Assembly (NCBI GenBank): GCA_002007465.1
Contig: LNAC01000379.1
Span: 442,903-506,902, forward strand
Source of the DNA: Ailurus styani
Lineage: Eukaryota; Chordata; Mammalia; Carnivora; Ailuridae
Direction of reading: 5' to 3'
DNA length: 64,000 nucleotides
In this document: positions 36,480 through 47,165 of the stretch, one piece after another
Position numbering within the stretch: position 1 is the stretch's first letter
Layout of the letters: each line of letters starts with the position of its first letter
Position numbers and translations under genes: made by a program
The notes under the pieces: model-generated
Database searches by the model: none
Told to the model about the DNA's origin: nothing
What the model saw: only the letters and a program-made list of their open reading frames with translations

Positions 36480-36590
36480 GACTACAGTGACCCTAGGCGG
36501 TTTACTTAACATCTTTCAGATTTCATTTCATCACATATAAAATATAGTTACTAATACTTTATAGGGTTATCATGAGAGTTAACTATGACG
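36480..36590 (+). mobile_element. MIR fragment
   Basis: aggcggtttacttaacatct, ttcatcacatataaaatata and agggttatcatgagagttaa fit the MIR core. It directly abuts the MLT1-type LTR. Confidence 0.55.
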
Positions 36591-36594
36591 GCAA

Positions 36595-36945
36595 AGAACT
36601 GAACTGTGTCACCTCAAAATTAATTAATTGAAGTCATAATTCTCAATGTAACTTTTTTTTGAGATATACTTTAGGAGGTAAATAAGGTTAAAGGAGGTCA
36701 TAAAAGAAGGGCCCTTATCTAATAGGGTTGTGGCCTTTTAAGAAGACACAGAGCTCTGTCCCCCCATCACCCTCTCTTCCCCTCTCTCTCTGGTTGTGCA
36801 CAGAATAAAGGCCATGTGAGAACACAGTAAAAAGGCAGGTGTCCATAAGCCACAAAAACAGCATCTGGGACTTCTAGCCTTCAGAAGTGTAAGAAAAGAA
36901 ATTTCTGTTGTTTACACCATCCAGTCTATGTTAATTAAACACTAT
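36595..36945 (+). mobile_element. MLT1-type MaLR LTR
   Basis: Old mammalian LTR: aactgaactgtgtcacctca, attgaagtcataattctcaa, aaaggaggtcataaaagaag, gacttctagccttcagaagt, aatttctgttgtttacacca, tccagtctatgtt. These match MLT1 in order, with a 3' end cut before the terminal CA. Confidence 0.85.
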
Positions 36946-37361
36946 CTCAAATCCTACTCAACCCTCATAACTTTTCTTGTTAACTTCTCAAACACTTCTC
37001 AAATGTAACCCAACACCTCTAACCCAAATACGTTATTTTAGGTCCTCATCCTGATTTCCTAGAAGACCACAGCTTTACCTTATTTATTAGATTCCCTGCC
37101 TGTCATCTTCTTCCCTTCTGTATTAGGCCAAGTTGATGGATGTAACTTGCAAGTGTAACCATCTTGAAATACTTCCCCATTAGCCGTGAGTTAGATCTAA
37201 CCTCCTAAATACACATACAACCATTTTAAAAAGAATGAGACTGATTTGGATTTGTACACATGATAAAATGCTCAATGTACATTGTTGAAAAAGCGAGTTA
37301 AAAAAACTACAACGTGGAGTTGTCACAAATATGATCTTGTTTGTGAATGTGCGTTAATAAG

Positions 37362-37453
37362 TTTCTCTCTCCCACTCCTCCTCCTTGTGTACCCTCTCTC
37401 GTTGTGTCTCTCTGTCAAGCAAATAAATAAAATCTTAAAAAAAAAAAAAAAGT
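37362..37453 (+). mobile_element. 5'-truncated CAN-SINE tail
   Basis: Only the 3' third is present: ctccttgtgtaccctctctc, ctctctgtcaagcaaataaa, aaaatctt and poly(A). Flanks aataagtttc and agtaagcttc may be the target duplication. Confidence 0.85.
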
Positions 37454-37734
37454 AAGCTTCATGCACTTTTCTCCCCTCCTTTTTATCCTGCATTTTACTT
37501 GAAGGGATCTATAAATGTACTATAATTAAAATGTACAAAAAAGTCCAGGAGTAACTCCTTATTTATAGTCAAAGGACATGGTTGGGAGCCTTGTGAAAGG
37601 CTAAGAATGTGGAATAATCACATTCATGTCTAAAAATACATTTTGAATAAACTATTATAGAACTGTTTTGGATAACAGGATTCTTCTGAAGATAATAAAA
37701 ATACCCTTATAGTGACACTCATCCAATCATTAAC

Positions 37735-38037
37735 AACGTACATTGATAAGGGTAAAACTGTACTCTAAGATGACCGACCGAACGAGCAAGGGAATTCCAG
37801 TCCCAGTCACAAGATCCTTCCAGGTTTGTCTTCCCTACCCTGATTCGCCAGGAGTGCCAAAAGTACCAAGTATGCAGAAGTAGAGGGTAGAAATTACCCT
37901 CCCTGCTTGTGCTCACGGCTCAAACCTTCGGAGATCACTCTCCTCTGAGTCCACTGCTGTTAAATAAACCTCTGATCCCCCAAGGTCTCTGAGTACCACC
38001 TGGTTCTTCCGCCAAGATCCAGTCCAGGTTCCCTAAC
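37735..38037 (+). mobile_element. ERV LTR, family E (3' portion clear)
   Basis: Looks like a class I retroviral LTR: gcaagggaattccagtccca, tcttccctaccctgattcgc, aggagtgccaaaagtaccaa, a polyadenylation signal aataaa at 37963-37968, then ctctgagtaccacctggttc and an end at ccctaaca. The 5' boundary is uncertain and no interior follows, so probably a solo LTR. Confidence 0.6.
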
Positions 38038-38119
38038 AACATTACTATGTAACATTAGGCATAATGATGAACAAATATTGATTCATTATTATAAATTAAA
38101 GCCCAAACTATTTACTTTT

Positions 38120-40330
38120 TCCCCAAAGACTATTTCTGTTCTAGGATCTCACGCATGGAACTACATTTCATATAGATATCATGTCTCTTCAGGTACTTCT
38201 CTGTGAGTTTTGTAGACATTCCTCATTTCTGAGGACCACGACATAAGGAAATAGTGGCAAGGTATTTTTTTACGATTTCCTTCAATTGGGATAGACCTGA
38301 CGCTCTAATTGTGATTATTCTGATGTAACATATTCTGGGGAAGAAGATCAGAGATAAGAAATCACTCACATAACATCATATCAAGAAATCATGCAATCAA
38401 CATGTCTCATCACTGTTGATATCAACCTTCATCACTTGGCTTGAGGCATTCTTCTCAGCTTTCTCAGTGCTAAACTAATTATTATTTCTCTCCGTTTCTA
38501 TAATGTACGCTTCGGAAAACAGTCACAATGTGCAGCCCAAACTTAATAAAGGAAGAGTTATTTTCTACCTATTTAGGGACAGACTATACCTCTTTGAGGA
38601 CAGAATATCTACATAATTTATTTGGGATTTTTCTCCATGGGAGATTATTCTGTTCTTGCTCATTTCTTTCTTTATCCAATCACTTATTTATGTCAGTTTT
38701 ACTCCTAAATACTTATTTTATACATTAAGATATAATGTAATGCTATTTTCAGTATTGTATTGAAAATATTTTCAGCTTTCACAATAAGCAGCTCTTTCAC
38801 CTGACTACCAATATCTTTTGACATAACCCAAACTTGCATTTTGGATCTTTTATTTTGGGGAGAGGAGCATTTTCTTATTTTGAGGCATTACAAGATGGTC
38901 CAAGCTCATTTTGTTTATATTTGGCCCCACTACAACAATCAATCAGTCAGTCTTTTCTTAATGGATCCCAGGATTCTTTTGTTAGAGAATGGTATTACAA
39001 AACCAAGATCTGATGCTAGGCAAAGTCAGTGATACTTGATTGTTCTTACTTCTTTCCTTTCTCCACTGAAAGAGGAAAAAAAAAATACATGTGTGTATAC
39101 TAATTCATGTATATAAATGTCTCTCTCTATATCTATAGATGTAGATATAGAGATCCATTAATATCTATATTAAGCAAAATATGAGTTCAAACTAATGTCT
39201 CTAACTATAAAACATTAAAACATGAATCAATCCAGGGTACCCCCTCAAACTTCTCTGTAACCTTCCATGACAACTTTGAGAAAAGTGGCTTCTACCATCT
39301 GTAATCAATTAACTAATTTCATTCTAATATACATGTATAGTGGTTTCAAAATGGTCAATGCACATGCCATAGAAAACAATTTTATCAAATAAAATATAAC
39401 GCTTAGACACAGTTCTAAATGACTTTAGTCTTAATCTCCAACCATTTTTAAAATTACTCGGTAAACACATTGTTCCCCCACTCTGTTCAGTAGTTTCATA
39501 CATTTGTGATACATTCAGATTCTTTTGTCATATTCTTCAGTGCTTCCTGAGATCCCCCAAGCTCCTAAATCATTTTGAAATTTCCATACACTAAGATTTG
39601 CTCTTTACTGGGAAGTTTTCTGGGTTTTGATGAATGCAAACTATCATTTAGCCACCATTATAGCATCATCCTGAATAGTTTCCCTCACCTAAACAAATCT
39701 AGCGTTTTAACACTTCAACCCTTCCCACAATACTCTGGCAAACATTATGTTTCTTACTGATTTGATGCTTTTGACTTTTCAGAAAAATCATATAATTGGA
39801 ATCAAGCAGTACATAATCTTTTCAAATTGGATTCATTCACATAACAATACGCCTTTAAGGTTTCGCCATACCTTTTGTGGCTTGATTGCTCATTTTTTCA
39901 TCACGAATGATATTATATTTATAGATGAACCACACATTATTTATCCTCTCACCTACTGAAGGTCATTTTGGTGGCTTCCACATTTTGCAATTATGAATAG
40001 GGCTGCTCTAACATTCATGTGCAGTTTTGTATAGACATAAGCTTTCAACTCATTTGGGAAAATGCCAAGGAGCACGATTGCTGGATTACACGGTAAGGCT
40101 AAGTATAGTTTGAAAGAAAGTGTCGACCTGTCTGCCACATTATTATCATCTTGCACTCCCACAAAATATACTGAGAGTTCTTACTCTGCATTCTCACCAG
40201 CAGTTGGTATTGTCAACTTTTTGGCTTATACTCATTCTAATAGGTGCGTAATAGTATTTCATTATTGCTTCCATTCCCCATCATTTTGCTACATTTTATC
40301 TCTCTTTTCCTTCTTACCATGACTTTAGGG
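38120..40330 (-). mobile_element. Old L1 3' half, antisense
   Basis: Antisense L1M text across about 2.2 kb: tatcatgtctcttcaggtac, ggtattacaaaaccaagatc, tctagcgttttaacacttc, tcatataattggaatcaagc, ttgcaattatgaatagggct, tgccaaggagcacgattgct, agcagttggtattgtcaac. The ORFs on the + strand here are antisense accidents. Confidence 0.8.
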
Positions 40331-40439
40331 ACATCCCTAAACCTTATGTTGCACTGCTGTGGTAGAAACAGTCCCACCATTTAAAATCTTATGAGAAGGT
40401 CTAAAATCTGAAAAGAAACCTGTCTTTCTGAGAGGCCAC

Positions 40440-40940
40440 AGGAATCAAGGGCAGTGGTCACCCAAGTGCTGGAGAATACAGTAAGAATCCTTAAGTAAGA
40501 CACCTAGAATAAAAAAATCCCACTGTGGGGGCCAAAGGCAAGCTGCCCAAAGAAGAGCCACTATGTAATACAGGTTATTTTCAGTTAAAAGTAATCGAAA
40601 TCCACCAGAGGCAGGGAAAGCTGTCTGCCCTCTCCTCAACAGCCTAAATTCCCCTTTACCAAAGAGACCTATCTGCATAATAGGCCAACCTTGTTTTTCA
40701 AAACAAATTTCACCTTCCTGCTAATGGCCTTCTCCCCTTTGTATCCTCAGACCCTACCATTCTCATCAGTTCATATAAACTTCTGGTAGCCTCACTGTCA
40801 TTAGAAATTCTAGGTACCTGTGGGTTTCCTGTAGGTAAGCTAATAAACTTGATTTTCTTCTATTAATCTGTCTCATAAGAATTGGATTCTTAGTCAAGCT
40901 ACAAGAATGATGGGGGAGCAGAAGTTTTTCCTCCCCAACA
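40440..40940 (+). mobile_element. ERV LTR family A, copy 1 (candidate 5' LTR)
   Basis: Homologous to 49960-50398: both have a ttattttcagttaaaagtaa/ttattttgaactaaaagtaa block, then accttgtttttc, then ctaatggccttctccccttt/ctaatggccatctccccttt. A polyadenylation signal aataaa is at 40842-40847. The end ccccaaca (40933-40940) is followed after two bases by tggcataatcagtagtac, placed where a primer-binding site would be. The tRNA is not identified. Confidence 0.6.
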
Positions 40941-41690
40941 GCTGGCATAATCAGTAGTACACTTTAATTCACCAGACACCACATATTCCAAACAAAGCTA
41001 CAGCTAAGAGATCTTTGGAGTATCTAACAGGCAGTCAGCAAAAGGTGAGATTTCTTACCATGTCAAGCTTAACAGAGTCTCTGTCTAGAGAATCCAGTGG
41101 AGCAAGAAAGTTGAGAGTCCTTTTTCTCCCTTTCTACACTTAGATTAGCAGGAAAAATTACTTGTAGAACTAATCACGGAGGCCTGGTAAAGCTTAGGTT
41201 AAATTTGGTGAAGTACTCAGGTTCCTGATTCATTTCATCTTACACATGGTCTTTGTATTCTTTTCTCTGTATCTTTACTTGTGCCTGTGAGGTAAAAGCT
41301 GTTGCTAACGGACCTCTCAGAAGCCAAAGCGCAGAAATGGCAGGCAGTGTTGGAGAACTTAAAATACATTAGAGCACTCGCCAGATCAAAAAGACTATCA
41401 TGATATGGTAAGTTGGACAAGGTAATGGTTAGATTGACGCAAGGTCATCTGTCATCCTCATGAAAACTTCCATTCATCAAGGTACACAGAAAACAACATA
41501 ATCTAGAACCCCACAGCATATGGCTCTTAGGTGTCAGTGGGCTCCAAGAGTCCCAAAGCTCGCCCAAGACTATGAATGTGTATACATTTTTCTCTTCGTC
41601 CTGTTCTATGTCCTAAGTGCACGGCTTTAGGATCAATGAGAATATTCTCTTTGGTCTCTACCATCAGAATGATTCTCTACACCATGGAAC
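40941..41690 (+). mobile_element. Possible ERV leader or interior after LTR A
   Basis: Sequence following the candidate primer site. No gag-like frame survives and open frames are at most 63 codons. Assignment to the provirus rests only on position. Confidence 0.3.
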
Positions 41691-42278
41691 CTTGCCCCTC
41701 CCGCCCCCCCTACACTCCTGGGTGGGGTATGTGGGACATTCTTCCAAGAAGCTCCCAACAATCTTAAAGTTGCTAGTTGAAAAAACAATCTTAACTTGAC
41801 AATGACTAGGCCTCTGGTATCTGGTAGGTCCTCTTTAGCATATGAATGTTCTTTTGAAAAACTCCTTTAGGGGTACCTGGGTGGCTCAGTTGGTTGGGCA
41901 TCTGCCTTTGGCTTGGGTCAAGATCTCAGGGTACTGGGATCAATCCCCACATCAGGCTCCCTGCTCAGCCTGGAGCCTGCTTCCCCCCTCTCTCTAACTG
42001 CCTCTCTGCCTACTTGTGATCTCTCTCTGTCAAATAAATAAATAAAATCTTTAAAAAAAAAAAAAAGAAAACCTCCTTTATTTCTTACCTCCCCCAACCA
42101 CATAATATATAATCAATTGCTCCACACAAGTCCAGTGCAGCCCTGTCCCCCTGTTTTAATAAAACCATCATTTTGCACCAAAGACATCTCAAGAATTCTT
42201 TCTCGGTCGTCAGCTCCGGATCTCACCCCACTGAACCCCACCTGTATTCCAAAAGCACATCACACTTCCCAGGATGCA
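41690..42278 (+). mobile_element. ERV LTR family C, copy 1, with nested SINE
   Basis: Shares with 46364-47165 the blocks ttgacaatgactaggcct, cctctttagcatatgaatgt and caagaattctttct. It has a TATA-like atatataa near 42106 and aataaa at 42158-42163. It may end at atgca (42277-42278) before tttggtggccaaacgg, a primer-binding-site-like sequence. The SINE at 41870-42065 splits it. The 5' boundary is approximate. Confidence 0.65.
41870..42065 (+). mobile_element. CAN-SINE inside LTR C1
   Basis: ggggtacctgggtggctcag to aaatctttaaaa plus poly(A). Flanks aaaactccttta and aaaacctccttta form the target duplication. Confidence 0.95.
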
Positions 42279-42574
42279 CTTTGGTGGCCAAACGGAAAGG
42301 GGATCTGACTCTTGACCATCTACCTCTAACAATGTCACCTCTCAAGGGGTGTCATAAAAGTTTCTACCCATAGAAACCTAGGTCCTGTCAACCTCTGTTG
42401 CTTGTTACTACCGTAAAATCCCGTTCCAGTATCCCCTAACCCAGGGTAAAAGGATCAGGGGGTCTGTGCCTGGAGGTATCTACATTGTATGGATGGAAGA
42501 TTCTAGGATTTGTCCTCATAACCCACAAAAACCACCCCAAACCTGCAGTGACACAGGCAGGCTAAAGAATGTTC

Positions 42575-43173
42575 TGTGAGACTCCAGGGGCACGAATGAC
42601 CTCAAGAGCCTGGTTAGTTGACATGACCTGGCCTCCAGGTAAGAATTGGCCCTTCTGGACTCAAGGCCAAGAGCTGAAAATTTCTCCTTACATTCCCTCC
42701 TGCTCCAGGCTGGGCTGGTCCCCTCAGAATAGAATCCAGAAGAGGAGGAAAGCACAGATGGCCCAGGCTCTTTGAAGATGTAAAGACATGATAACTTGGA
42801 AATGTAGCTCACTGCAAACTACACATAAGCAAACAAATGTTCAACTTCAGAGCCCATCCTTTGCCCTATAAATAGGGCCCTTATGGGGATGATCAGATGA
42901 CAGTCTCAGCTGAGGACAGAATCTCAGGACCCTGGTCTGACTGTCTCCAAGGGGCTTCCCCAGATCCTGAGGCTGGATGTTGTTAAGTACGTGATACCAT
43001 GGAACTCTTTTTCATTTTCCTTTACCGCTTAATACTGCCCTCATCTATGTAAACATTTCCCTTTTCTTCTTTCTGTTTCTATCAGATTTTTATAAAACCA
43101 ATAAAGTGTTTTTTCGCCTTTGAAACTGAAAACACAGCTGTGGTGGATCTTTTCTTCAGAACGACGCCTCACA
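42575..43173 (+). mobile_element. ERV LTR family D (599 bp)
   Basis: Starts tgtgagactccaggggcac and ends acgacgcctcaca, so the first and last six bases are a perfect inverted pair (TGTGAG/CTCACA) typical of LTR termini. TATA box ctataaatag at 42866-42875, aataaa at 43100-43105, with 68 bases of U5-like sequence after it. No matching second copy is in the window. A 98-codon minus-strand frame overlaps its 5' part and is not a gene. Confidence 0.7.
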
Positions 43174-44660
43174 ATTTTGTCAGAGACTAAAAAAGTGATT
43201 TCATGACACCATCCTTACCACTTGTGAAAGGAAGTTCTATGCTTTCTTAGACTAATTTTGGGAGTAAATTTTTGGATCATCAGGAAGTATCACCTATGCA
43301 CTCTTTGGGTGCATCTTACATTTTTGGGTAACCCATTAAGGTTTCCTGATTTGAGCTGCTATTAGATCCTACTCGACAATAGCCAGATGATGGATCCTGC
43401 AACGTGGCTATATTGAAAAGAAAAATATTCTCTATAAAGAACTCTCTCTTACTAGTATAATGGCTAACCTAGAGACATCGTTGACGAGATGAAATCACAG
43501 AACTTAGACTTAAGACATAAAATAAATATCGACATACAATGTAAATTATCCTAAAAATCTGGCCTCGTCTGCCTATTATAACTTACCTTTTCCTATAAGA
43601 CTTAAAATAAAACCAATCAGGTCTAAATTCTAAGTTCAAAGTGTACATACTGCTTATGTAAGTGCTGAAAGGCAGGAATATATTTAACAAAGCACCTGAA
43701 AATGAAGATAAAGCTTGCTATTCCCCTACCTTCTAGGGATTAATAATCAAGGTAGGCCAGTGTTAGGCATTCGCCTGCAATGTCCTTTGCAGGGGTACCT
43801 GTGACCCCCTACTAGTACCTCTGACCCCCTACTAGAAAAGAATTCATGTCTCCCAGATAACAGCAAAATCCTTAATAAAGCCGTTTTACCTTCACATTTA
43901 AAAGATCCTAGCAAATTTAAAGTGAAATTCAAAAGCTTAATAACTTATTCACTACCTTCCCTATACAGAGGAAAAAGAAACCAAAATTTCTCCTAGTCTA
44001 TTCCACTAATGGAACCCAAGACTGAATAGGAAAGCTTTTATTAAAATGCTTTATACAGATAAAAACCTTTTGAATTACCATTTCAGTTAAAGTTCACCAT
44101 AATATAAAGAAGCTAATTTACTTAAAAAGGCAGCTACTTGCTTAATATTTATACTGTAATCTAGTTCTTTGGAGAATTAAAAACAACTCTTTGAAAATCT
44201 CTACAAAAGCAGAATTGCAACTCTAGAAACCAGGCAAAACCAGCCTCTGAAATTGTTTCTGGGTATTATAAGAGATCAATTTATTGGAACATAATTGTCC
44301 TGTACTTAGGAGAAAGGAAGGTTGAATTTTAAATTATAATAACCTTGAAACTTTGAAGAAAATCACTTTGCATTCTTTCTTTCCTTTCAAATTCTAAATC
44401 TTATGTTTTTGAAATGAAATCACAGGTCACAATTGCCTGAAACAAAAAAAACTAAAAAGGAAAAAGACGTTTTCTTTTGTAAAAATATAAACTGCTAAAA
44501 TGGATTTTGAGTCCAGACTCAAGCACCTTTCAGAACAGACAGATAAGCACCAAACATCCACTTTGGAGAAGTGTATACTTGCTCTGCCTTTGTGATGTAA
44601 ATTTTCTATCAATCCCATCTTCTCTAAGACCTAAGAACCATTCTTACAAGCATCAAGAAT
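43174..44660 (+). mobile_element. Unidentified, probably ERV interior relic
   Basis: Follows LTR D directly with attttgtcagagac, where a primer site would lie, although I cannot match it to a tRNA. No frame longer than about 63 codons. Contains a 20-bp tandem duplication (43795-43834). ERV origin is inferred from position between LTRs. Confidence 0.35.
43795..43834. repeat. 20-bp tandem duplication
   Basis: gtacctgtgaccccctacta is followed at once by gtacctctgaccccctacta, one base different. A local slippage-type duplication. Confidence 0.95.
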
Positions 44661-44662
44661 CA

Positions 44663-44870
44663 GGGGTACATATGAAGCTCAGTATTAAGCGTTTGCTTTC
44701 CACTCAAGTCATGATCCCAGGGTCCTGGGATAGAGTCCTGCACAGGGCTCTCTGCTCTTCACGGAGCTGGCTTCTTCCTCTCCCTCTGCCCCTCCCACTA
44801 CTTGTACTCTCTCTGTCTGTCTGTCTCTCTCTCAAATAAAAAATAAAATCTTAAAAAAATCTATAAAAAA
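44663..44870 (+). mobile_element. CAN-SINE 1 of a four-element array, old form
   Basis: ggggtacatatgaagctcag to aaataaaaaataaaatctta. Diverged head. Its A-rich tail (ctataaaaaaaattagggag) is the landing site for the next three. Confidence 0.9.
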
Positions 44871-44881
44871 AATTAGGGAGA

Positions 44882-45070
44882 GGGCGCCTGGGTGGCTCAG
44901 TGGGTTAAAGCCTCTGCCTTCAGCTCAAGTCATGATCTCAGTGTCCTGGGATCAAGGCCCCTATCTGGCTCTCTGCTCAGCAGGGAGCCTGCTTCCTCCT
45001 CTCTCTGCTTGCCTCTCAGCCTCCTTGTGATCTCTGTTTGTCAAATAAATAAGTAAAATATTTAAAAAAA
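44882..45070 (+). mobile_element. CAN-SINE 2 of array, young form
   Basis: gggcgcctgggtggctcag to agtaaaatatttaaaa. Flanked by aaattagggaga on both sides (44870 and 45071). Confidence 0.95.
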
Positions 45071-45082
45071 AAATTAGGGAGA

Positions 45083-45276
45083 GGTGCCTGGTTGGCTTAG
45101 TGGGTTAAATGTCTGCCTTCTACACAGGTCATCATATCAGGGTCCCAGGATCTCCCTACATAGGACTCCGTGTTCAGCAGGGAGCCTGCTTCTCCCTCTC
45201 CCTCTGCTGCTCCCTTGCTGGTACTCTCTCTCACTCTCTATCATAAATAAAGAAAATCTTAAAAAGAAAAAAAAAT
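45083..45276 (+). mobile_element. CAN-SINE 3 of array, old form
   Basis: ggtgcctggttggcttagtg to agaaaatcttaaaaagaaaa. Preceded by aaattagggaga and followed directly by element 4, whose right flank is again ttagggaga. Confidence 0.93.
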
Positions 45277-45474
45277 GGGCGCTGGGTGGCTCAGTGGGTT
45301 AAAGCCTCTGCCTTCGGCTCAGGTCATGATCTCAGGGTCCTGGGATCCAGGCCCTCATCGGGCTCTCTGCTCAGCAGGGAACATGGTTCTTCCTCTCTCT
45401 CTGCCTGCCTCTCTGCCTACTTGTAATCTCTCACTCTGTGTCAAATAAATAAATAAAATCTTTAAAAAAAAAAA
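45277..45474 (+). mobile_element. CAN-SINE 4 of array, young form
   Basis: gggcgctgggtggctcagtg (one c missing in the head) to aaataaataaataaaatctt, then gttagggagaccc. Confidence 0.95.
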
Positions 45475-45480
45475 GTTAGG

Positions 45481-45790
45481 GAGACCCTTAGGAAAAAGGC
45501 TTTCAAAAATAAGAAACAAGGAGGAAAAGTATTTGGAAAGGGGTTTTTAATGTCTTTCCCAAAAGTACTAGTAAGAACTAGGGCTAGAAGATTGTTTGCA
45601 TCTTATCTATGAATGTATGTCATACATCTTGTTTGTGTATATCTGTTTATCTATGTTATAAATATGAGATAGTTTTTCTACTCCAGATGGTATTGCTAAA
45701 ATTCATTTGTGAAAGAGCTCTATTTACTTGGTTTGAAGGTAAGTACTTGTAAAAACTCAGTATTTCAAAACTCTAAGAGATAAAAACTAG
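45481..45790 (+). mobile_element. Possible ERV interior relic
   Basis: Sequence between SINE arrays with gagatagtttttctactcca and gatggtattgctaaaattca, reminiscent of old ERV interiors. No frame. The assignment is tentative. Confidence 0.3.
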
Positions 45791-45791
45791 G

Positions 45792-46001
45792 GAAGCCTGG
45801 ATGGCTCAGTCATTAAGCATCTGCCTATGGCTCAAATCATGATCCCAGGGTCCTGGGATCGAGCCCCACATCGGGCTCCCTGCTCTGCAGCAGAATCTGC
45901 TTCTCTCTTTGCCTGCCATTGGCCCTGCTTCTGCTCTCTCTCTATCTCTCTCTGTCTGACAAATAAATAATTAATCTTTTAAAAATAAAAATAAAAAACC
46001 T
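45792..46001 (+). mobile_element. CAN-SINE, older arctoid form
   Basis: ggaagcctggatggctcagt to aaataaataattaatctttt, with an aaaataaaaataaaaaacc tail that received the next SINE. Confidence 0.92.
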
Positions 46002-46002
46002 G

Positions 46003-46250
46003 GGGCGCCTGGGTGGCTCAGTTGCTGAAGCGGCTACCTTCAGCTCAAGTCATAATCCCAGGGTCCTGGCATCGAGCCCCACATCTGGCTCCCTGCTCAG
46101 CAGAGAGCCTGGTTCTCTCTCCCTCTGCCTGCCGCTCTACGTACTTGTGCTCTCCTTCTCTCTGTCAAATAAATAAAATCTTTTTAAAAATTAAATAAAT
46201 GAATGAATGAATAAATAAATAAATAAAATAACCTATATTAAAAAAAAAAA
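46003..46250 (+). mobile_element. CAN-SINE with expanded tail
   Basis: ggggcgcctgggtggctcag, body ctctctccctctgcctgccg, then aaataaaatctttttaaaaa and a 50-bp aaatgaatgaatgaataaat region. A (GAAT)/(AAAT) expansion of the tail. Confidence 0.93.
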
Positions 46251-46538
46251 AGATAACAACTAACCAAAATCTGCCCATTTCCTAACTGGATTTCGAGGGT
46301 TTTGGGTTGATGAGGGAACAGAAGTCTAGCTGAAGACACAGCAAAACTGATACCCTGTAACCACTCCCCCACCCCCACTCTTGGGTGAGACTTAGGGGAC
46401 ATTTCTCCAGGAAGTTCCCAACAGTCTTAAGGTTAATGCCTTGCTACAGCGAAAAACTACCTTAATTTGACAATGGCAAGGCCTCCAGTCCTCTTTAGCA
46501 TAGGAAAGTTCTTTTGAAAACCTCCCCTCCCTTTTTCT

Positions 46539-46740
46539 GTGCTTTGATTTTTTTTTTAAGATTTTATTTATTTATTTGACAGACAGAGAGATTACAAGCA
46601 GGCAGAGAGGCAGGCAGAGAGAGAGGGGGAAGCAGGCTCCCTGCTGAGCAGAGAGCCCGATGCGGGCCTCGATCCCAGGACCCTGAGATCATGACCTCAG
46701 CTGAAGGCAGAGGCTTTAACCCACTGAGCCACCCAGGTGC
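46539..46740 (-). mobile_element. CAN-SINE, young mustelid form, inside LTR C2
   Basis: Perfect 18-bp target-site duplication cctcccctccctttttct at 46521-46538 and 46741-46758. The left end gtgctttgattttttttt has a few non-A-tail bases before the poly(T). Confidence 0.96.
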
Positions 46741-46863
46741 CCTCCCCTCCCTTTTTCTAACCCTAATAGCCAACTTCCAAGTTATAATCAGCCACCCCTC
46801 ACAACCCAAGAGCAGTTCTTCCTGTCAAGAGATCATATCCCCGGGCATTAATAAAACCACCTT

Positions 46864-47065
46864 ATGGGGCTCCTGGGTGGCTCAGTTGTTAAGCGTCTGC
46901 CTTAGGCTCAGGTCATGATCCCTGGGTCCTGGGATCAAGCCCTGCATTGGGCTCCTTGCTCAGTGGGAAGCCTGCTTTTCCCTCTCCCACTCCCCCGATT
47001 GTGTTTCCTATCTCGCTGTTATTCTGTGTCAAATAAATAAAATCTTTAAAAAAATAAATAATGAA
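46864..47065 (+). mobile_element. CAN-SINE inserted at the LTR poly(A) signal
   Basis: atggggctcctgggtggctc to tctttaaaaaaataaataat. Target-site duplication ataaaaccacctt (46851-46863, 47066-47078) contains most of the LTR's aataaa, so a polyadenylation hexamer now stands on both sides of the SINE. Confidence 0.95.
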
Positions 47066-47165
47066 ATAAAACCACCTTTTTGCAGCAAAGATGTCTCAAG
47101 AATTCTTTCCTGGACATGAGCTCCAGACCTCACCTCATTAAACCTCACCTACATTCCAAAACTAC

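Larger units (their letters stand above)
46364..47165 (+). mobile_element. ERV LTR family C, copy 2, with two nested SINEs
   Basis: Aligned with LTR C1: gggtgagacttaggggacat, ttgacaatggcaaggcct, cctctttagcataggaaag, and after the second SINE gcagcaaagatgtctcaaga. Its polyadenylation signal is at 46850-46855. It is cut at about 47165 by the inverted L1. SINEs are at 46539-46740 (-) and 46864-47065 (+). Confidence 0.7.

Noticed and set aside
43795..43834. 20-bp tandem repeat as a target-site duplication
   Set aside because: The units abut directly with nothing inserted between them, so it is a simple local duplication.
44882..45474. CRISPR-like array because of regular ~200-bp repeats
   Set aside because: The repeats are tandem SINEs with A tails in a mammalian genome, with no spacers of the CRISPR type.
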